In this document: positions 34,429 through 42,897 of the stretch, piece after piece
Position numbering within the stretch: position 1 is the first letter of the stretch
Layout: each line of letters starts with the position of its first letter
Source: Roseomonas populi
GTDB lineage: Bacteria; Pseudomonadota; Alphaproteobacteria; Acetobacterales; Acetobacteraceae
Direction of reading: 5' to 3'
Assembly: GCF_024594815.1 (NCBI RefSeq)
Contig: NZ_JANJOU010000002.1
Location: 1-64,000 of the forward strand
Length of the DNA stretch: 64,000 bases
The notes under the pieces: model-generated
What the model saw: only the letters and a program-made list of their open reading frames with translations
Told to the model about the DNA's origin: nothing
The model's database searches: none
Program-made: the position numbers and the translations under genes

Positions 34429-35367
34429 ATGGAGGGCCCGGAGGAAGGGATGGTCTGGATCGCCGGCGGCACCTTCCGCATGGGATCGGACCGCCATTAC
34501 CCCGAGGAGGCGCCTGTTCACGAGCGCAGCGTGGGCGGCTTCTGGATGGATCGCGCTCCCGTGACGGTGGGAGACTTCGCCCGCTTCGTGAAGGCGACGG
34601 GGTACCGCACCGTCGCCGAGCGGCCGCCCCGGCCGGAGGACTATCCCGGCGCCGATCCGGCCCTCCTCGTCCCCGGCTCCGTCGTGTTCACCCCTCCGGG
34701 GAGCCGTGCGGAGATGCGCTTCTGGGGCGACTGGTGGCGCTTCGTGCCCGGCGCCTGCTGGCGCGACCCCGACGGCAGTGGCGCCGCGCCCGACCCGCGC
34801 CACCCCGTGGTGCAGGTGTGTCACGAGGATGCCGCGGCCTACGCGGCCTGGGCGGGCAAGGCGCTGCCCACCGAGGTGGAATGGGAGTTCGCGGCACAGG
34901 GCGCGGCAGGGGGCACGGAGTTCGCCTGGGGCGATGACCTGGCGCCTGGCGGGCGGCACTTGGCGAATACCTGGCAAGGAGAGTTCCCCTTCGAGAATCG
35001 GGTGGAGGACGGCTTCGCGGGCACCTCGCCCGTGGGCAGCTTCCCGCCCAATGCGCACGGCCTCGTGGACATGATCGGCAATGTCTGGGAGTGGACGGAC
35101 GAGGACTGGCGATCCGGCCACCCTCGCGAGGCGACGCGGCCCTGCTGCACTCCGGGCCCCGCCCCGCGTGTACCGGAACCCGCACAGGGCCCCCTCGGCG
35201 GGCCCATGCCGCGCAAGGTCATCAAGGGCGGCTCGCATCTCTGCGCACCGAATTACTGCCACCGCTACCGTCCCGCAGCGCGCCAGCCACAATCCGTCGA
35301 GACGGGCACGACGCATGTCGGCTTCCGTTGCATCGTTCGGCCGGATATGGCGCCCGCTCGAACTTGA
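34429..35367 (+). CDS. Formylglycine-generating enzyme (sulfatase maturase, SUMF1/EgtB-like fold)
   Basis: A 312-residue FGE-sulfatase-domain protein: MVWIAGGTFRMGSDRHYPEEAPVH at the start, YAAWAGKALPTEVEWEFAA and GNVWEWTDEDW. The active site is GGSHLCAPNYCHRYRPAARQ, with C272 and C277, the two copper-binding cysteines of aerobic FGE. It oxidises the CxPxR cysteine of sulfatases to formylglycine using oxygen. The start is ATG 34429, 5 bases after the sulfatase stop, so the enzyme and its client are one operon. The long frame running upstream is sulfatase antiframe. Confidence 0.95.
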   Translation: MEGPEEGMVWIAGGTFRMGSDRHYPEEAPVHERSVGGFWMDRAPVTVGDFARFVKATGYRTVAERPPRPEDYPGADPALLVPGSVVFTPPGSRAEMRFWGDWWRFVPGACWRDPDGSGAAPDPRHPVVQVCHEDAAAYAAWAGKALPTEVEWEFAAQGAAGGTEFAWGDDLAPGGRHLANTWQGEFPFENRVEDGFAGTSPVGSFPPNAHGLVDMIGNVWEWTDEDWRSGHPREATRPCCTPGPAPRVPEPAQGPLGGPMPRKVIKGGSHLCAPNYCHRYRPAARQPQSVETGTTHVGFRCIVRPDMAPART

Positions 35368-35698
35368 AGCACCCGCAAGGGGGGCTGGAGCGTCGAGCCT
35401 GCTGCAAATCGGAGCAGGCCTGGGCGCGGAAAACATCAGCATCCGGCCAAAACCCTGACCTGCGCGACCGGTGAGGAAAGAGACTTGCTATGATGTCCGG
35501 ACCCGGAGCCCTGCCGCCCCGACAGGCCAGATCCAACGCGGGACATTGGCCACGATCTCACGTCCGACCTGTCTGGACCGGCCGAAGGCGGCATGGCCGC
35601 TCCTGACAGTTCGCAATTGGGGTCGAAACTCGATCAGGCTACCGATCTGGCGAGGTAATCGGGACTCCGTGTTGCTGGTGCGCGGCACGGAGGTGGTC
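35368..35698. other. Intergenic stretch before the IS relic
   Basis: I see no gene here. The last 200 bases (from about 35480) are probably the left flank of the decayed insertion sequence, because they lead without interruption into its first codons. No terminal inverted repeat could be paired with confidence. Confidence 0.45.
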
Positions 35699-35880
35699 TT
35701 GGCAGACCTGTTCCGGTTCTCAGATGCATAGTGGGCCGTGATCGAGCCGTTCACGCCCACGAACCAGCGCGGTGCTCACCGGCAGGATGACCGCCGCCAT
35801 CGTCGCCGTTTAGTGCTGATTGAGGCCGGACCCTGGGAACGGGTAGGGGGCGTTGACGATGCTGGGGGTACACCCCTTCG
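35699..35880 (+). pseudogene. Fragment of an IS5-family transposase
   Basis: The frame from TTG 35699 reads LADLFRFSDA, a stop (TAG, 35729-35731), then WAVIEPFTPTNQRGAHRQDD and RR. This matches the N-terminus of IS5-type transposases, where the stop position is normally a Gln codon (DAQW). After about 35 residues the family sequence ends abruptly, and a short tail (LVLIEAGPWERVGG) may be the far end brought in by an internal deletion. No catalytic DDE region remains. Confidence 0.65.
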
Positions 35881-35881
35881 G

Positions 35882-36868
35882 TCAGTCGGGCGTGGCACCA
35901 GAGAGCACGACGAGGCGGCTCCATTTCGGAATCTCCGCCTCCATGAACCGCGCCAGATCCTCGGGCGAACCCGGTGAGACGGCGGCACCGGATTCAGTCA
36001 GCCGGGCGCGGACGGTAGAGTCCGCCAGGGCTTCACGAAGCGCCGCGTTCAGCCGCGCCGTCCGCTCCGCCGGGATGCCCGCCGGCCCGTACAGCGCCTG
36101 CCAGGAGACGAGATCGAAATCTGGCGCGCCAGCCTCGCGGAAGCTCGGAACGTCTGGCAGCAGATCGGACCGGCCACCGGAGGTCACGCCGATCGCCCTT
36201 GCCCGTCCGTCCTTCGCGAGCGGCGCGGCGGTGACGATGTTGTCCACCACCCCGTGCACGTTCCCTGCCATCAGGTCGGACAGCGCTTGGCCACCGCTGC
36301 GGTAGGGCACGTGCTCCATCCGAATGCCGAAGGCGTCGCCGATCATCGCGCCGCTGAGGTGATTGGAGGAGCCGACACCAGCTGTGCCGAACAGCACGGC
36401 GCGCTGGGCCTTGCCCCAGCGCACGAACTCCTCGGTGTTGCGAACCGGGACGTGGTTGCCGATCAACAGAACGTTGGGCTGACTGAGAATCATCGAGATG
36501 GGCGTGAAGCTGCGCTGCGGGTCGTAGGGCAGCCGCGCACCGAAGAGCTGCTTCGCGATGGCGTGCGAGCTCACCGCGCCAATCTGGATCACATGGCCGT
36601 CCGGTGCCGCGCGTGCCACGTAGTCGGAGCCGACGATACCGCCGCCCCCGGCCCGGTTCTCGACCACGACAGTCGTGCCCAGGGCTTTGCCCATCCCGGG
36701 CGCGATCAGCCGTGCGAGCACGTCCGCCGAGCCGCCTGGCGCGTAGGTCACGACGAGGCTGATGGGCCGGCTGGGCCATGGATCCTGCGCCAGCGCCGGA
36801 GGGGCCAGCGCCGCGCCGGTAAGCGCGCCAAAGGAGCGGCGCGAGATGGGGTGAAAAAGAGCCTGCAT
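35882..36868 (-). CDS. TctC/Bug-family solute receptor
   Basis: A 328-residue periplasmic receptor starting MQALFHPISRRSFGALTGA, with a Tat-like RRSF signal and cleavage near ALAQ. Bug motifs are ISLVVTYAPGGSADVLAR, VVENRAGGGGIVGSD, MEHVPYRSGGQALSDLM and DLLPDVPSFREAGAPDF. It lies 107 bases after the AstE/AspA-like gene on the same strand and may be co-transcribed, suggesting a receptor for an N-acylated or esterified acid. The IS relic lies just beyond its 3' end. Confidence 0.92.
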   Translation of the reverse strand: MQALFHPISRRSFGALTGAALAPPALAQDPWPSRPISLVVTYAPGGSADVLARLIAPGMGKALGTTVVVENRAGGGGIVGSDYVARAAPDGHVIQIGAVSSHAIAKQLFGARLPYDPQRSFTPISMILSQPNVLLIGNHVPVRNTEEFVRWGKAQRAVLFGTAGVGSSNHLSGAMIGDAFGIRMEHVPYRSGGQALSDLMAGNVHGVVDNIVTAAPLAKDGRARAIGVTSGGRSDLLPDVPSFREAGAPDFDLVSWQALYGPAGIPAERTARLNAALREALADSTVRARLTESGAAVSPGSPEDLARFMEAEIPKWSRLVVLSGATPD

Positions 36869-36975
36869 GGCTGAAACATCCTTGTTTGATCGGATGCCGT
36901 TGTTTCTGGCGCAGCCTTTCCCGCCTTCGTGCCGCAGCCGCCTGGCGCGCGACACGGGCCGGATCCTTCGTCCCG

Positions 36976-37989
36976 TCAATCGATCGGGACATCATCCCAT
37001 TCCCAGGCCACGAAGGCCGCACGATCACCCGATTGCATCACGGGGTCGCGGCGAAGGGCGATGACGAAGACATCCCTGTCCTGGGTGACAGTCTCGACCA
37101 ACTCGCCCCAGGCGTTCCGGATCCGCAAGATCGGCTCGCCAGCCTTCACCACGCTGCCCGGCACGACGCCGGTTTGCGCGAAACCACCATGGCTGCAGGT
37201 GAGGTGCCCGCGCCGCGTTGCGCGGAGAAGGCTGCGCGGCAGGGCCGGCGCGCTGCCGCCGAGCATCCCCATCGACGTGGCGAGCCCGCGCAGCCCGGTG
37301 GTGGCCGCGGCGATGAAGGGTGATTCTGCACGGCCGCCGCCGCCGACCTCCAGCATGAAGGCGGTGCGCCCGCGCGCGAGGAGCTGGTAGTCGAGCGCGC
37401 CGGCGATGTTGCCGGGCAGTTCCGCCCCGCCTGCTGCCACCGACATGCGGCAGGAGATGGCGGGCGAGAAATGCGCCGTAAGCCGCAGGAGTTCGGCCTC
37501 GGTCACACCGCTGTCCGGGTGCAGCTTGTAAACAGCGTAGGGTCGGCCGTCATAAGGCGTTCCGACGGTGTGCATGCAGACCGTGACATCGGCGTGCTCC
37601 GCGATGTGGGGAAAGAGTGCGGCCGCGAGACGCTGCGTCGGCAATCCATCGGCGCGACCGGGATAGGACTGGTCCAGGTCCTCCTCATCTGCCGGCGTGC
37701 GCTTGCGCCGCGCGTCCAGGGCAAAGGGATTGGCTGTCGTACTCAGCACGATGCTGCCGGAGAGCGAGGTCGGGTCAATTGAGTCCATCAGGTCGAAGGC
37801 GGCGAGCAACCCGTTCAATTCGTCGCCGTGTACCTGGCCGTTGATCCACAGGCACGGTCCCGGCCGCGCCCCGCGAAGGATGGTGACGGGGATGCCCAGC
37901 TCCGTCCCGCTGGCACTCGTCCCCAAGGCGATCCGTGCTTTGTGGCGGCCAGGTGCGGAAGCGGCAAAGGCCGTCGGGAAGTCCTGCAT
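36976..37989 (-). CDS. Succinylglutamate desuccinylase / aspartoacylase-family zinc deacylase
   Basis: A 337-residue M14-like carboxypeptidase-fold protein. The zinc motif is INGQVHGDELNGLL (H and E ligands), with the third ligand probably the H of VTVCMHTVG. The C-terminal beta region (VVKAGEPILRIRNAWGELVETV) is the usual biotinyl-like cap of this family. Members deacylate N-acyl amino acids or related amides. Context: divergent from a LysR gene and followed by a TctC receptor, so it probably processes an imported acylated compound. Confidence 0.88.
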   Translation of the reverse strand: MQDFPTAFAASAPGRHKARIALGTSASGTELGIPVTILRGARPGPCLWINGQVHGDELNGLLAAFDLMDSIDPTSLSGSIVLSTTANPFALDARRKRTPADEEDLDQSYPGRADGLPTQRLAAALFPHIAEHADVTVCMHTVGTPYDGRPYAVYKLHPDSGVTEAELLRLTAHFSPAISCRMSVAAGGAELPGNIAGALDYQLLARGRTAFMLEVGGGGRAESPFIAAATTGLRGLATSMGMLGGSAPALPRSLLRATRRGHLTCSHGGFAQTGVVPGSVVKAGEPILRIRNAWGELVETVTQDRDVFVIALRRDPVMQSGDRAAFVAWEWDDVPID

Positions 37990-38009
37990 CGTCGCTCCTG
38001 CCTCGCTAA

Positions 38010-38073
38010 GGTTTGCAGCCCGATTGCTGCACGTATCACCATCGTCCAGCTTATGTTTTTACGGTTGCAAACC
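38010..38073. promoter_or_regulatory. Inverted repeats in the AstE-like/LysR divergent promoter region
   Basis: GGTTTGCA (38010-38017) is repeated exactly as TGCAAACC (38066-38073). Within the left part, TGCAGCCCGATTGCTGCA (38014-38031) is a 5-8-5 inverted repeat of LysR type. Such repeats between a LysR gene and its divergent target are typical regulator-binding sites. Binding by the adjacent LysR is an inference. Confidence 0.5.
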
Positions 38074-38127
38074 GGCGACAAGCGAATTCTTGACGCGCTA
38101 CTCATTAGAAGGCCTGATAATAACGCC

Positions 38128-38976
38128 GTGAGCCGCAATCTCGATCTCGACCTGCTCCGGAGCTTCGTGGCCGTGGCGGATGCCGGCAGCTTCGCCGCCG
38201 CCGCCGCCCGGGTCCACCGCACTCAGTCCGCCGTCAGCCAGCAGATGCAAAGGCTGGAGGCGTCGACGGGCCGCGCACTTTTCGGGCGGGATGGCCGCCA
38301 CAAGCGCCTGACCGAGGATGGCCTTCGCCTGCTGACCTACGCGCGCCGCCTTGTCGCTCTGAATGACGAGGCCAACGCCGCCCTTGGCCCAGGCGGACCG
38401 ACAGAGGTCGTGCGCCTCGGCGCAAACAACGACGTGGTGGACAGCATGCTTCCGGCCCTGCTCGGCCGCATCGCCCGGAGCCACCGCAACATCCTGTTGG
38501 AGATCCGCACGGGCCGCAGCCCCTTCCTGATGGAGGAGCTGGAGCGCGGCGAGCTGGATCTCGCCATCACGACGCGCGACCACCGCAGCTTCCCACGCCT
38601 GGTTCTGCGCCGTTCTCCTGCCGTGTGGTTTTGCAGCGCGGACTTCGCGCACCGGCGCGATGCGCCATTGCCCCTGGTCCTGTCCAACGAGCCGAGCCTG
38701 TTCCGTAGCCTGGCCATCGACGCGCTCGACCGTGCCGGCTGCCCCTGGCACCTCGCCTATCTCAGCCTCAACCTCGGTGCCATCCGAGCCGCGGTCCGGG
38801 CCGGATTGGGGGTCACGGCGCGCAACATCGAGATGCTGACGCCGGAACTGCGGGTCTTGAGCGAGGCGGATGGGCTGCCGCCCCTGCCCAATGTCACCTT
38901 CTCTCTCTTCCTGCGCACGGGCAGCGGGGAGGCGGCACGGCGGATCTTCGACGGGCTGTCCGACGTCGCATTCTGA
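38128..38976 (+). CDS. LysR-family transcriptional regulator
   Basis: A 282-residue regulator. The winged helix is LDLLRSFVAVADAGSFAAAAARVHRTQSAVSQQMQRLE (about 6-43), and the co-inducer domain starts near 90 (VRLGANNDVVDSMLPALLG). The GTG start is chosen because the upstream alternative (ATG 38053) would place the operator-like repeat inside the gene and adds no family sequence. TTGACG (38090) and GATAAT (38116) lie just before the GTG, so the mRNA leader may be nearly absent. It is divergent from the deacylase gene, its likely target. Confidence 0.9.
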   Translation: MSRNLDLDLLRSFVAVADAGSFAAAAARVHRTQSAVSQQMQRLEASTGRALFGRDGRHKRLTEDGLRLLTYARRLVALNDEANAALGPGGPTEVVRLGANNDVVDSMLPALLGRIARSHRNILLEIRTGRSPFLMEELERGELDLAITTRDHRSFPRLVLRRSPAVWFCSADFAHRRDAPLPLVLSNEPSLFRSLAIDALDRAGCPWHLAYLSLNLGAIRAAVRAGLGVTARNIEMLTPELRVLSEADGLPPLPNVTFSLFLRTGSGEAARRIFDGLSDVAF

Positions 38977-38989
38977 CGACGCTGCGCGA

Positions 38990-39976
38990 TCATCCCTCCA
39001 CGCGGATGTTCCGCTGCCGAATCACCTCGCCCAGTCGCTCGGTCTCGCTTCGGATGAAGGCCCCCAGCTCGGCGGGGGAGGAAGCCTCCCCGTCCAGGCC
39101 GGCCCCAGCGAGGCGGCGCGCGGTCTCGGGCCTGGCCACGGCCTCGCGCATGGCGAGGCTGATCCGCTCCGCGGCAGGGCCAGGCATGCCGGCCGGTGCC
39201 ATGATGGCACCCCAGGACGTGCTCTCGGCCCCCTGCAATCCCATCTCGGCCACGGTTGGCACGTCAGGCAGCAGCGGATTGCGCTTGTGCCCCGTCGAGG
39301 CGAGGGCGCGCAGGCTTCCCTCCCGAATCGGCGCGATGGAGGAGGCGGGCTGGTCGAGGAGGAGCTGGATCGTGCCCGCCATCAGGTCGCTCATCGCCTG
39401 GCCGCTGCCGCGATAGGGCACGTGGGTCATCTGGATCCCGGCGGCGCCTGCGAAGACCTCGGTGAAAATGTGGGTCGCCGTGCCCACGCCACTGGAGCCG
39501 TAGGAAATCGCGCCAGGCTTGGCCCGGGCCAGCGCGAGGAACTCCGGAAGAGTGCGGGCCGGAAGGTTGGCGGGCACCACGACGAGGATGTCTGTGCGGA
39601 AGGCAAGGGAGACGGGCGCGAGGTCGCGCTCGATGTTCACGCTGCGCATCAGTCCGAGGTTAGGCGCGATGGTCATCACGCCGTTGGTGCCGAGGAGCAG
39701 GGTGTGGCCATCCGGGGCGGCCCGCGCCACCGCCTCGGTCCCGATCGCGCCGCCCGCGCCCGCGCGGTTCTCGACAACCACAGGCTGGCCCAGGGTCTCC
39801 CCCATGCGCTCGGCGAGGATGCGCGCGCCGACATCGGTCGATCCCCCCGGGGCGAAGGGAACGATGAGGCGCAGCGGGCGAGAAGGCGCCCACCCTCCCT
39901 GTGCGGATAGGGGCCGCGCCGTCAGAACCGCGGGTGCGGCCAGGAGAAGGTTCCTGCGACCGTGCTCGTGCGCCAT
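38990..39976 (-). CDS. TctC/Bug-family solute receptor
   Basis: A 328-residue periplasmic receptor. The start MAHEHGRRNLLLAAPAVLTA follows a GGGGGAAAG ribosome site. Bug motifs are LRLIVPFAPGGSTDVGAR, VVENRAGAGGAIGTEAV, MTHVPYRGSGQAMSDLM and LLPDVPTVAEMGLQGAE. It converges with the LysR gene and is divergent from the thiol-dioxygenase gene 302 bases away. The ligand is unknown. Confidence 0.93.
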   Translation of the reverse strand: MAHEHGRRNLLLAAPAVLTARPLSAQGGWAPSRPLRLIVPFAPGGSTDVGARILAERMGETLGQPVVVENRAGAGGAIGTEAVARAAPDGHTLLLGTNGVMTIAPNLGLMRSVNIERDLAPVSLAFRTDILVVVPANLPARTLPEFLALARAKPGAISYGSSGVGTATHIFTEVFAGAAGIQMTHVPYRGSGQAMSDLMAGTIQLLLDQPASSIAPIREGSLRALASTGHKRNPLLPDVPTVAEMGLQGAESTSWGAIMAPAGMPGPAAERISLAMREAVARPETARRLAGAGLDGEASSPAELGAFIRSETERLGEVIRQRNIRVEG

Positions 39977-40278
39977 CTTTCCCCCATCGCGGCAGTATCT
40001 GCCCGCCCGCCATAATTGGTGGCGCGAGACGATCTGCCATTCAAACGGTTTCTGTGCGCGAGATGGATTAGGCCGGCTGATACGGCGCGCCGATTGAAGG
40101 GGGAGACGGTTCCGCGGATACCGAGACGTTCGGGAGATGCTGGACTGTTCGGCAGATACGTTCCTCTTGCCTGAAACCTCAACATTAGCTCCCGTAATGT
40201 GTCTTCGCTGGCAAATGCGTTTGTCCGGGCTCCCGTGACATGCTCAACCCAGGAAGTCCGGGAATTGGGAGAGCGGGG
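39977..40278. other. Divergent intergenic region (TctC / dioxygenase)
   Basis: No gene is seen. GGCAGTATCTGCC (39991-40003) is a short perfect palindrome, and a related GGCAGATAC occurs at about 40151-40159, so a shared regulator site is possible but weakly supported. GAGCGGGG just before 40279 is the ribosome site of the dioxygenase gene. Confidence 0.4.
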
Positions 40279-40866
40279 ATGTCGATCGGGGCGGAGCGCC
40301 AGGAAGCGGTGGGCGAGGCGATCGGGCAGGTCCGGGCGCTGATCGGGGATCGCGCGCTGGACCGCGCGACGCTTGGCCGGGTGTTGGAGGTGCTGAAGGG
40401 CCTTGCCGCCCGGCCCGAGCTCTGGCCGGCCGAGGAGTTCCCCTCCCCGGGCGAGGACACGCGGCAGGCGCGCTACCTGATCGCGGAGGACCCGGACCAG
40501 ACCTATGCGCTCTATCTCAACACCATGCTGCCCGGCCGGAAGATCCCGCCGCACGACCACACCACCTGGGCCTGCATCGCGGGCGTGGAGGGCGAAGAGC
40601 ACAACACCGTCTGGAACCGGCTGGACGATGGAAGCCGGCCCGGCCATGCCGAGCTGGAGAGGAAGGAGCTGATCGTGGTCAAGGCCGGCAGCGGCATCGC
40701 GCTCATGCCGGACGACATCCACTCCGTGGACATCGTGGGCGACCGCCCCATCCGCCACCTTCACCTCTACGGCCGCGCGCTGGAGGTGCTGGACGAGCGC
40801 GTGACCTACGACGTGGCGGCGAACACGGTCAGGCCCATGCCGATCGGCGTGCAGACCCGGCGCTGA
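40279..40866 (+). CDS. Cysteine-dioxygenase-like (thiol dioxygenase) cupin
   Basis: A 195-residue cupin related to cysteine and 3-mercaptopropionate dioxygenases. The three-histidine iron site is visible: H92 and H94 in IPPHDHTTWACIAGV and H148 in MPDDIHSVD. EGEEHNTVW follows the first motif as in the family. It would oxidise a thiol to a sulfinate with oxygen. The gene ends 14 bases before a four-rhodanese gene, consistent with joint handling of organic sulfur. Which thiol is used is not clear. Confidence 0.85.
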   Translation: MSIGAERQEAVGEAIGQVRALIGDRALDRATLGRVLEVLKGLAARPELWPAEEFPSPGEDTRQARYLIAEDPDQTYALYLNTMLPGRKIPPHDHTTWACIAGVEGEEHNTVWNRLDDGSRPGHAELERKELIVVKAGSGIALMPDDIHSVDIVGDRPIRHLHLYGRALEVLDERVTYDVAANTVRPMPIGVQTRR

Positions 40867-40880
40867 CCAGGGGCGCTGAC

Positions 40881-42446
40881 ATGCGGCTGATCGACGCGCC
40901 CACGCTGAAGGCGTGGCTGCATGACGGCGCGGAGATCGCGCTGCTGGACGTGCGCGAGCACGGGCAGTACGGCGAGGCGCACCCCTTCTACGCCGTCCCT
41001 TTGCCCTATTCCCGGCTGGAGCTGGATGTCGGGCGGCTCGTCCCGCGCCCGGCCACCCGAATCGTCCTCCTCGACGAGGGCGACGGCGTGGCTGCCCGCG
41101 CGGCCGCGCGGCTGGAGGCTTTGGGCTACGGTGCGGTCCACTCGCTGGAGGGCGGCGCGGCGGCCTGGAAGGCTGCGGGCTACGAGCTCTTCGCCGGGGT
41201 GAACGTGCCCAGCAAGTCCTTCGGCGAGATGGCGGAGCACGTCTATCACACGCCCCACATCACCGCGCCGGAGCTGGCCGCGCGGCAGGCGCGCGGGGAC
41301 AGGCTCGTCGTGCTGGATGGCCGCCCGGTGGACGAGTACCGGAAAATGACCATCCCCGGCAGCATCTGCTGCCCGAACGGGGAGTTGCCGCTGCGCATCG
41401 CGGCCCTCGCGCCGGATCCGGAGACGACGATCGTGGTGAACTGCGCGGGCCGCACGCGCAGCATCATCGGCGCGCAGACCCTGCGGCATTTCGGCGTGCC
41501 CAACCCCGTGCTGGCGCTGGAGAACGGCACGCAGGGCTGGTACCTCGCCGACCTTCCCCTCGACCACGGCGCGGACCGCCTCTACCCCGCCCCGTCCGGG
41601 GACTTGGCGGCGGCGCGGGAGAGGGCAGGGGCCCATGCCGAGCGCGCCGGCGTGACGGTAGTGGACGCCGCGATCCTGGCTATCTGGGCCGCCGATCCGG
41701 CCCGCAACACCTTCCTCTGCGACGTGCGGACGCCCGAGGAATTCGCCGCCGGCAGCCTGCCCGGAGCACAATCCACCCCAGGCGGTCAGCTCCTGCAGGC
41801 GACGGACCAGTATGTCGGGGTGCGCGGCGCCCGCCTCGTTCTGTTTGATGGCGAGGGCGTCCGCGCCCCTATGACGGCGGCCTGGCTGCGGCAGATGGGG
41901 TGGGAAGCCTTCGTGCTGGCCGAGGGGCTCGGCGCGTCGCTGCCCGCCCCGTCCCCAGCAGCCGTGCCGGCCCTGCCCGATCTCGTCGCCCTCGACGTGG
42001 CGGGGCTGCCGGGCCTGGTTGCGGCCGGAGCTGCGCTGCTTGACCTGCGGCCCTCCATGACTTTCCGCGCCGGCCACATCGCAGGGGCGCGCTGGGCGAT
42101 CCGCCCGCGGCTGGACGGGGTGCCGGCCCCCGCCGGGGCGCTCGTGCTGATCGCGGCGGAGGAGGGCGTAGCGCGGCTGGCCGCGCTGGACCTTGCGGAG
42201 CGCGGGATCGTCGCGACCCACTGGCACAAGGGCGATCCCGCCGCGTGGCGCGCCGCGGGCCTCGCGGTGGAGGCGACGCCGCAGCAGCCGGCGGATTCCC
42301 AGGCCATCGACTTCCTGTTCTTCGTCCACGACCGGCACAGCGGCAACAAGGTGGCCGCGCGCCAGTACCTGGCCTGGGAGCTGGGCCTCATCGAGAAGCT
42401 CGACGAGCGGGAACGCGCCGCCTGGCGCTTCCTGCCGACCAGCTGA
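40881..42446 (+). CDS. Four-domain rhodanese-like sulfurtransferase
   Basis: A 521-residue protein with four rhodanese modules (about 1-105, 125-235, 255-350 and 368-470). Only the second has the active-site cysteine, C188 in VVNCAGRTRS. The equivalent loops read LLDEGDG (D65), LFDGEGV (D323) and LIAAEEG, so three modules are non-catalytic. The C-terminus (DFLFFVHDRHSGNKVAARQYLAWELGL) looks like a conserved tail. It probably moves sulfane sulfur arising from thiol catabolism with the adjacent dioxygenase. Confidence 0.9.
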   Translation: MRLIDAPTLKAWLHDGAEIALLDVREHGQYGEAHPFYAVPLPYSRLELDVGRLVPRPATRIVLLDEGDGVAARAAARLEALGYGAVHSLEGGAAAWKAAGYELFAGVNVPSKSFGEMAEHVYHTPHITAPELAARQARGDRLVVLDGRPVDEYRKMTIPGSICCPNGELPLRIAALAPDPETTIVVNCAGRTRSIIGAQTLRHFGVPNPVLALENGTQGWYLADLPLDHGADRLYPAPSGDLAAARERAGAHAERAGVTVVDAAILAIWAADPARNTFLCDVRTPEEFAAGSLPGAQSTPGGQLLQATDQYVGVRGARLVLFDGEGVRAPMTAAWLRQMGWEAFVLAEGLGASLPAPSPAAVPALPDLVALDVAGLPGLVAAGAALLDLRPSMTFRAGHIAGARWAIRPRLDGVPAPAGALVLIAAEEGVARLAALDLAERGIVATHWHKGDPAAWRAAGLAVEATPQQPADSQAIDFLFFVHDRHSGNKVAARQYLAWELGLIEKLDERERAAWRFLPTS

Positions 42447-42897
42447 ATCGGCGGGCGAAGGAAGCGGGAACATGGAGCACCAGACGAATAAGCTGCTCTT
42501 TCCCCGCTGGTGCAAGTTGTTCGGGGCGTCCAGATACCAGCCAACTCGGATGCGGGTCGGCGCATGAAGCACGCCTACATCCGAGAACAGGGCCAGTGAT
42601 GTGGGTCCTCTGCTGCTGATACTGGCACGCCCTTGCATGAGGTCCGGGTTCTCATGCCCGAGACTTATATCGATGCGCAGAGTATCGGCTCTTGAGTAGC
42701 CGGCGCGCGAGTCTGGTCGATCAGAGGAGCAGCATCCAGCCGCCGCGCAGATCCCGCGCTCCGGGCGAGCCGGTCAGCGTCGAACTCGGCCGGACGGTGA
42801 CGACGAAGCGCGGCCTCAACCCACGACACGCTGGTCGGGAACGCAGCGGTCCTGGGTGACGATGATGCCGCAGGCGGGACTCGCTTGGGGGGCGATC
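42447..42897. other. Intergenic stretch with no recognised gene
   Basis: No feature is supported over 451 bases. A 31-codon frame (42472-42567, MEHQTNKLLFPRW) follows a GGAAG-like site but has no recognisable content. Minus-strand frames around 42720-42850 look weakly protein-like (an Arg/Ala-rich stretch) and may be a gene relic. Confidence 0.4.

Noticed and set aside
40806-42638. 610-residue minus-strand open frame
   Set aside because: Antisense to the four-rhodanese gene; the sequence is Arg/Gly/His-rich and without motifs.
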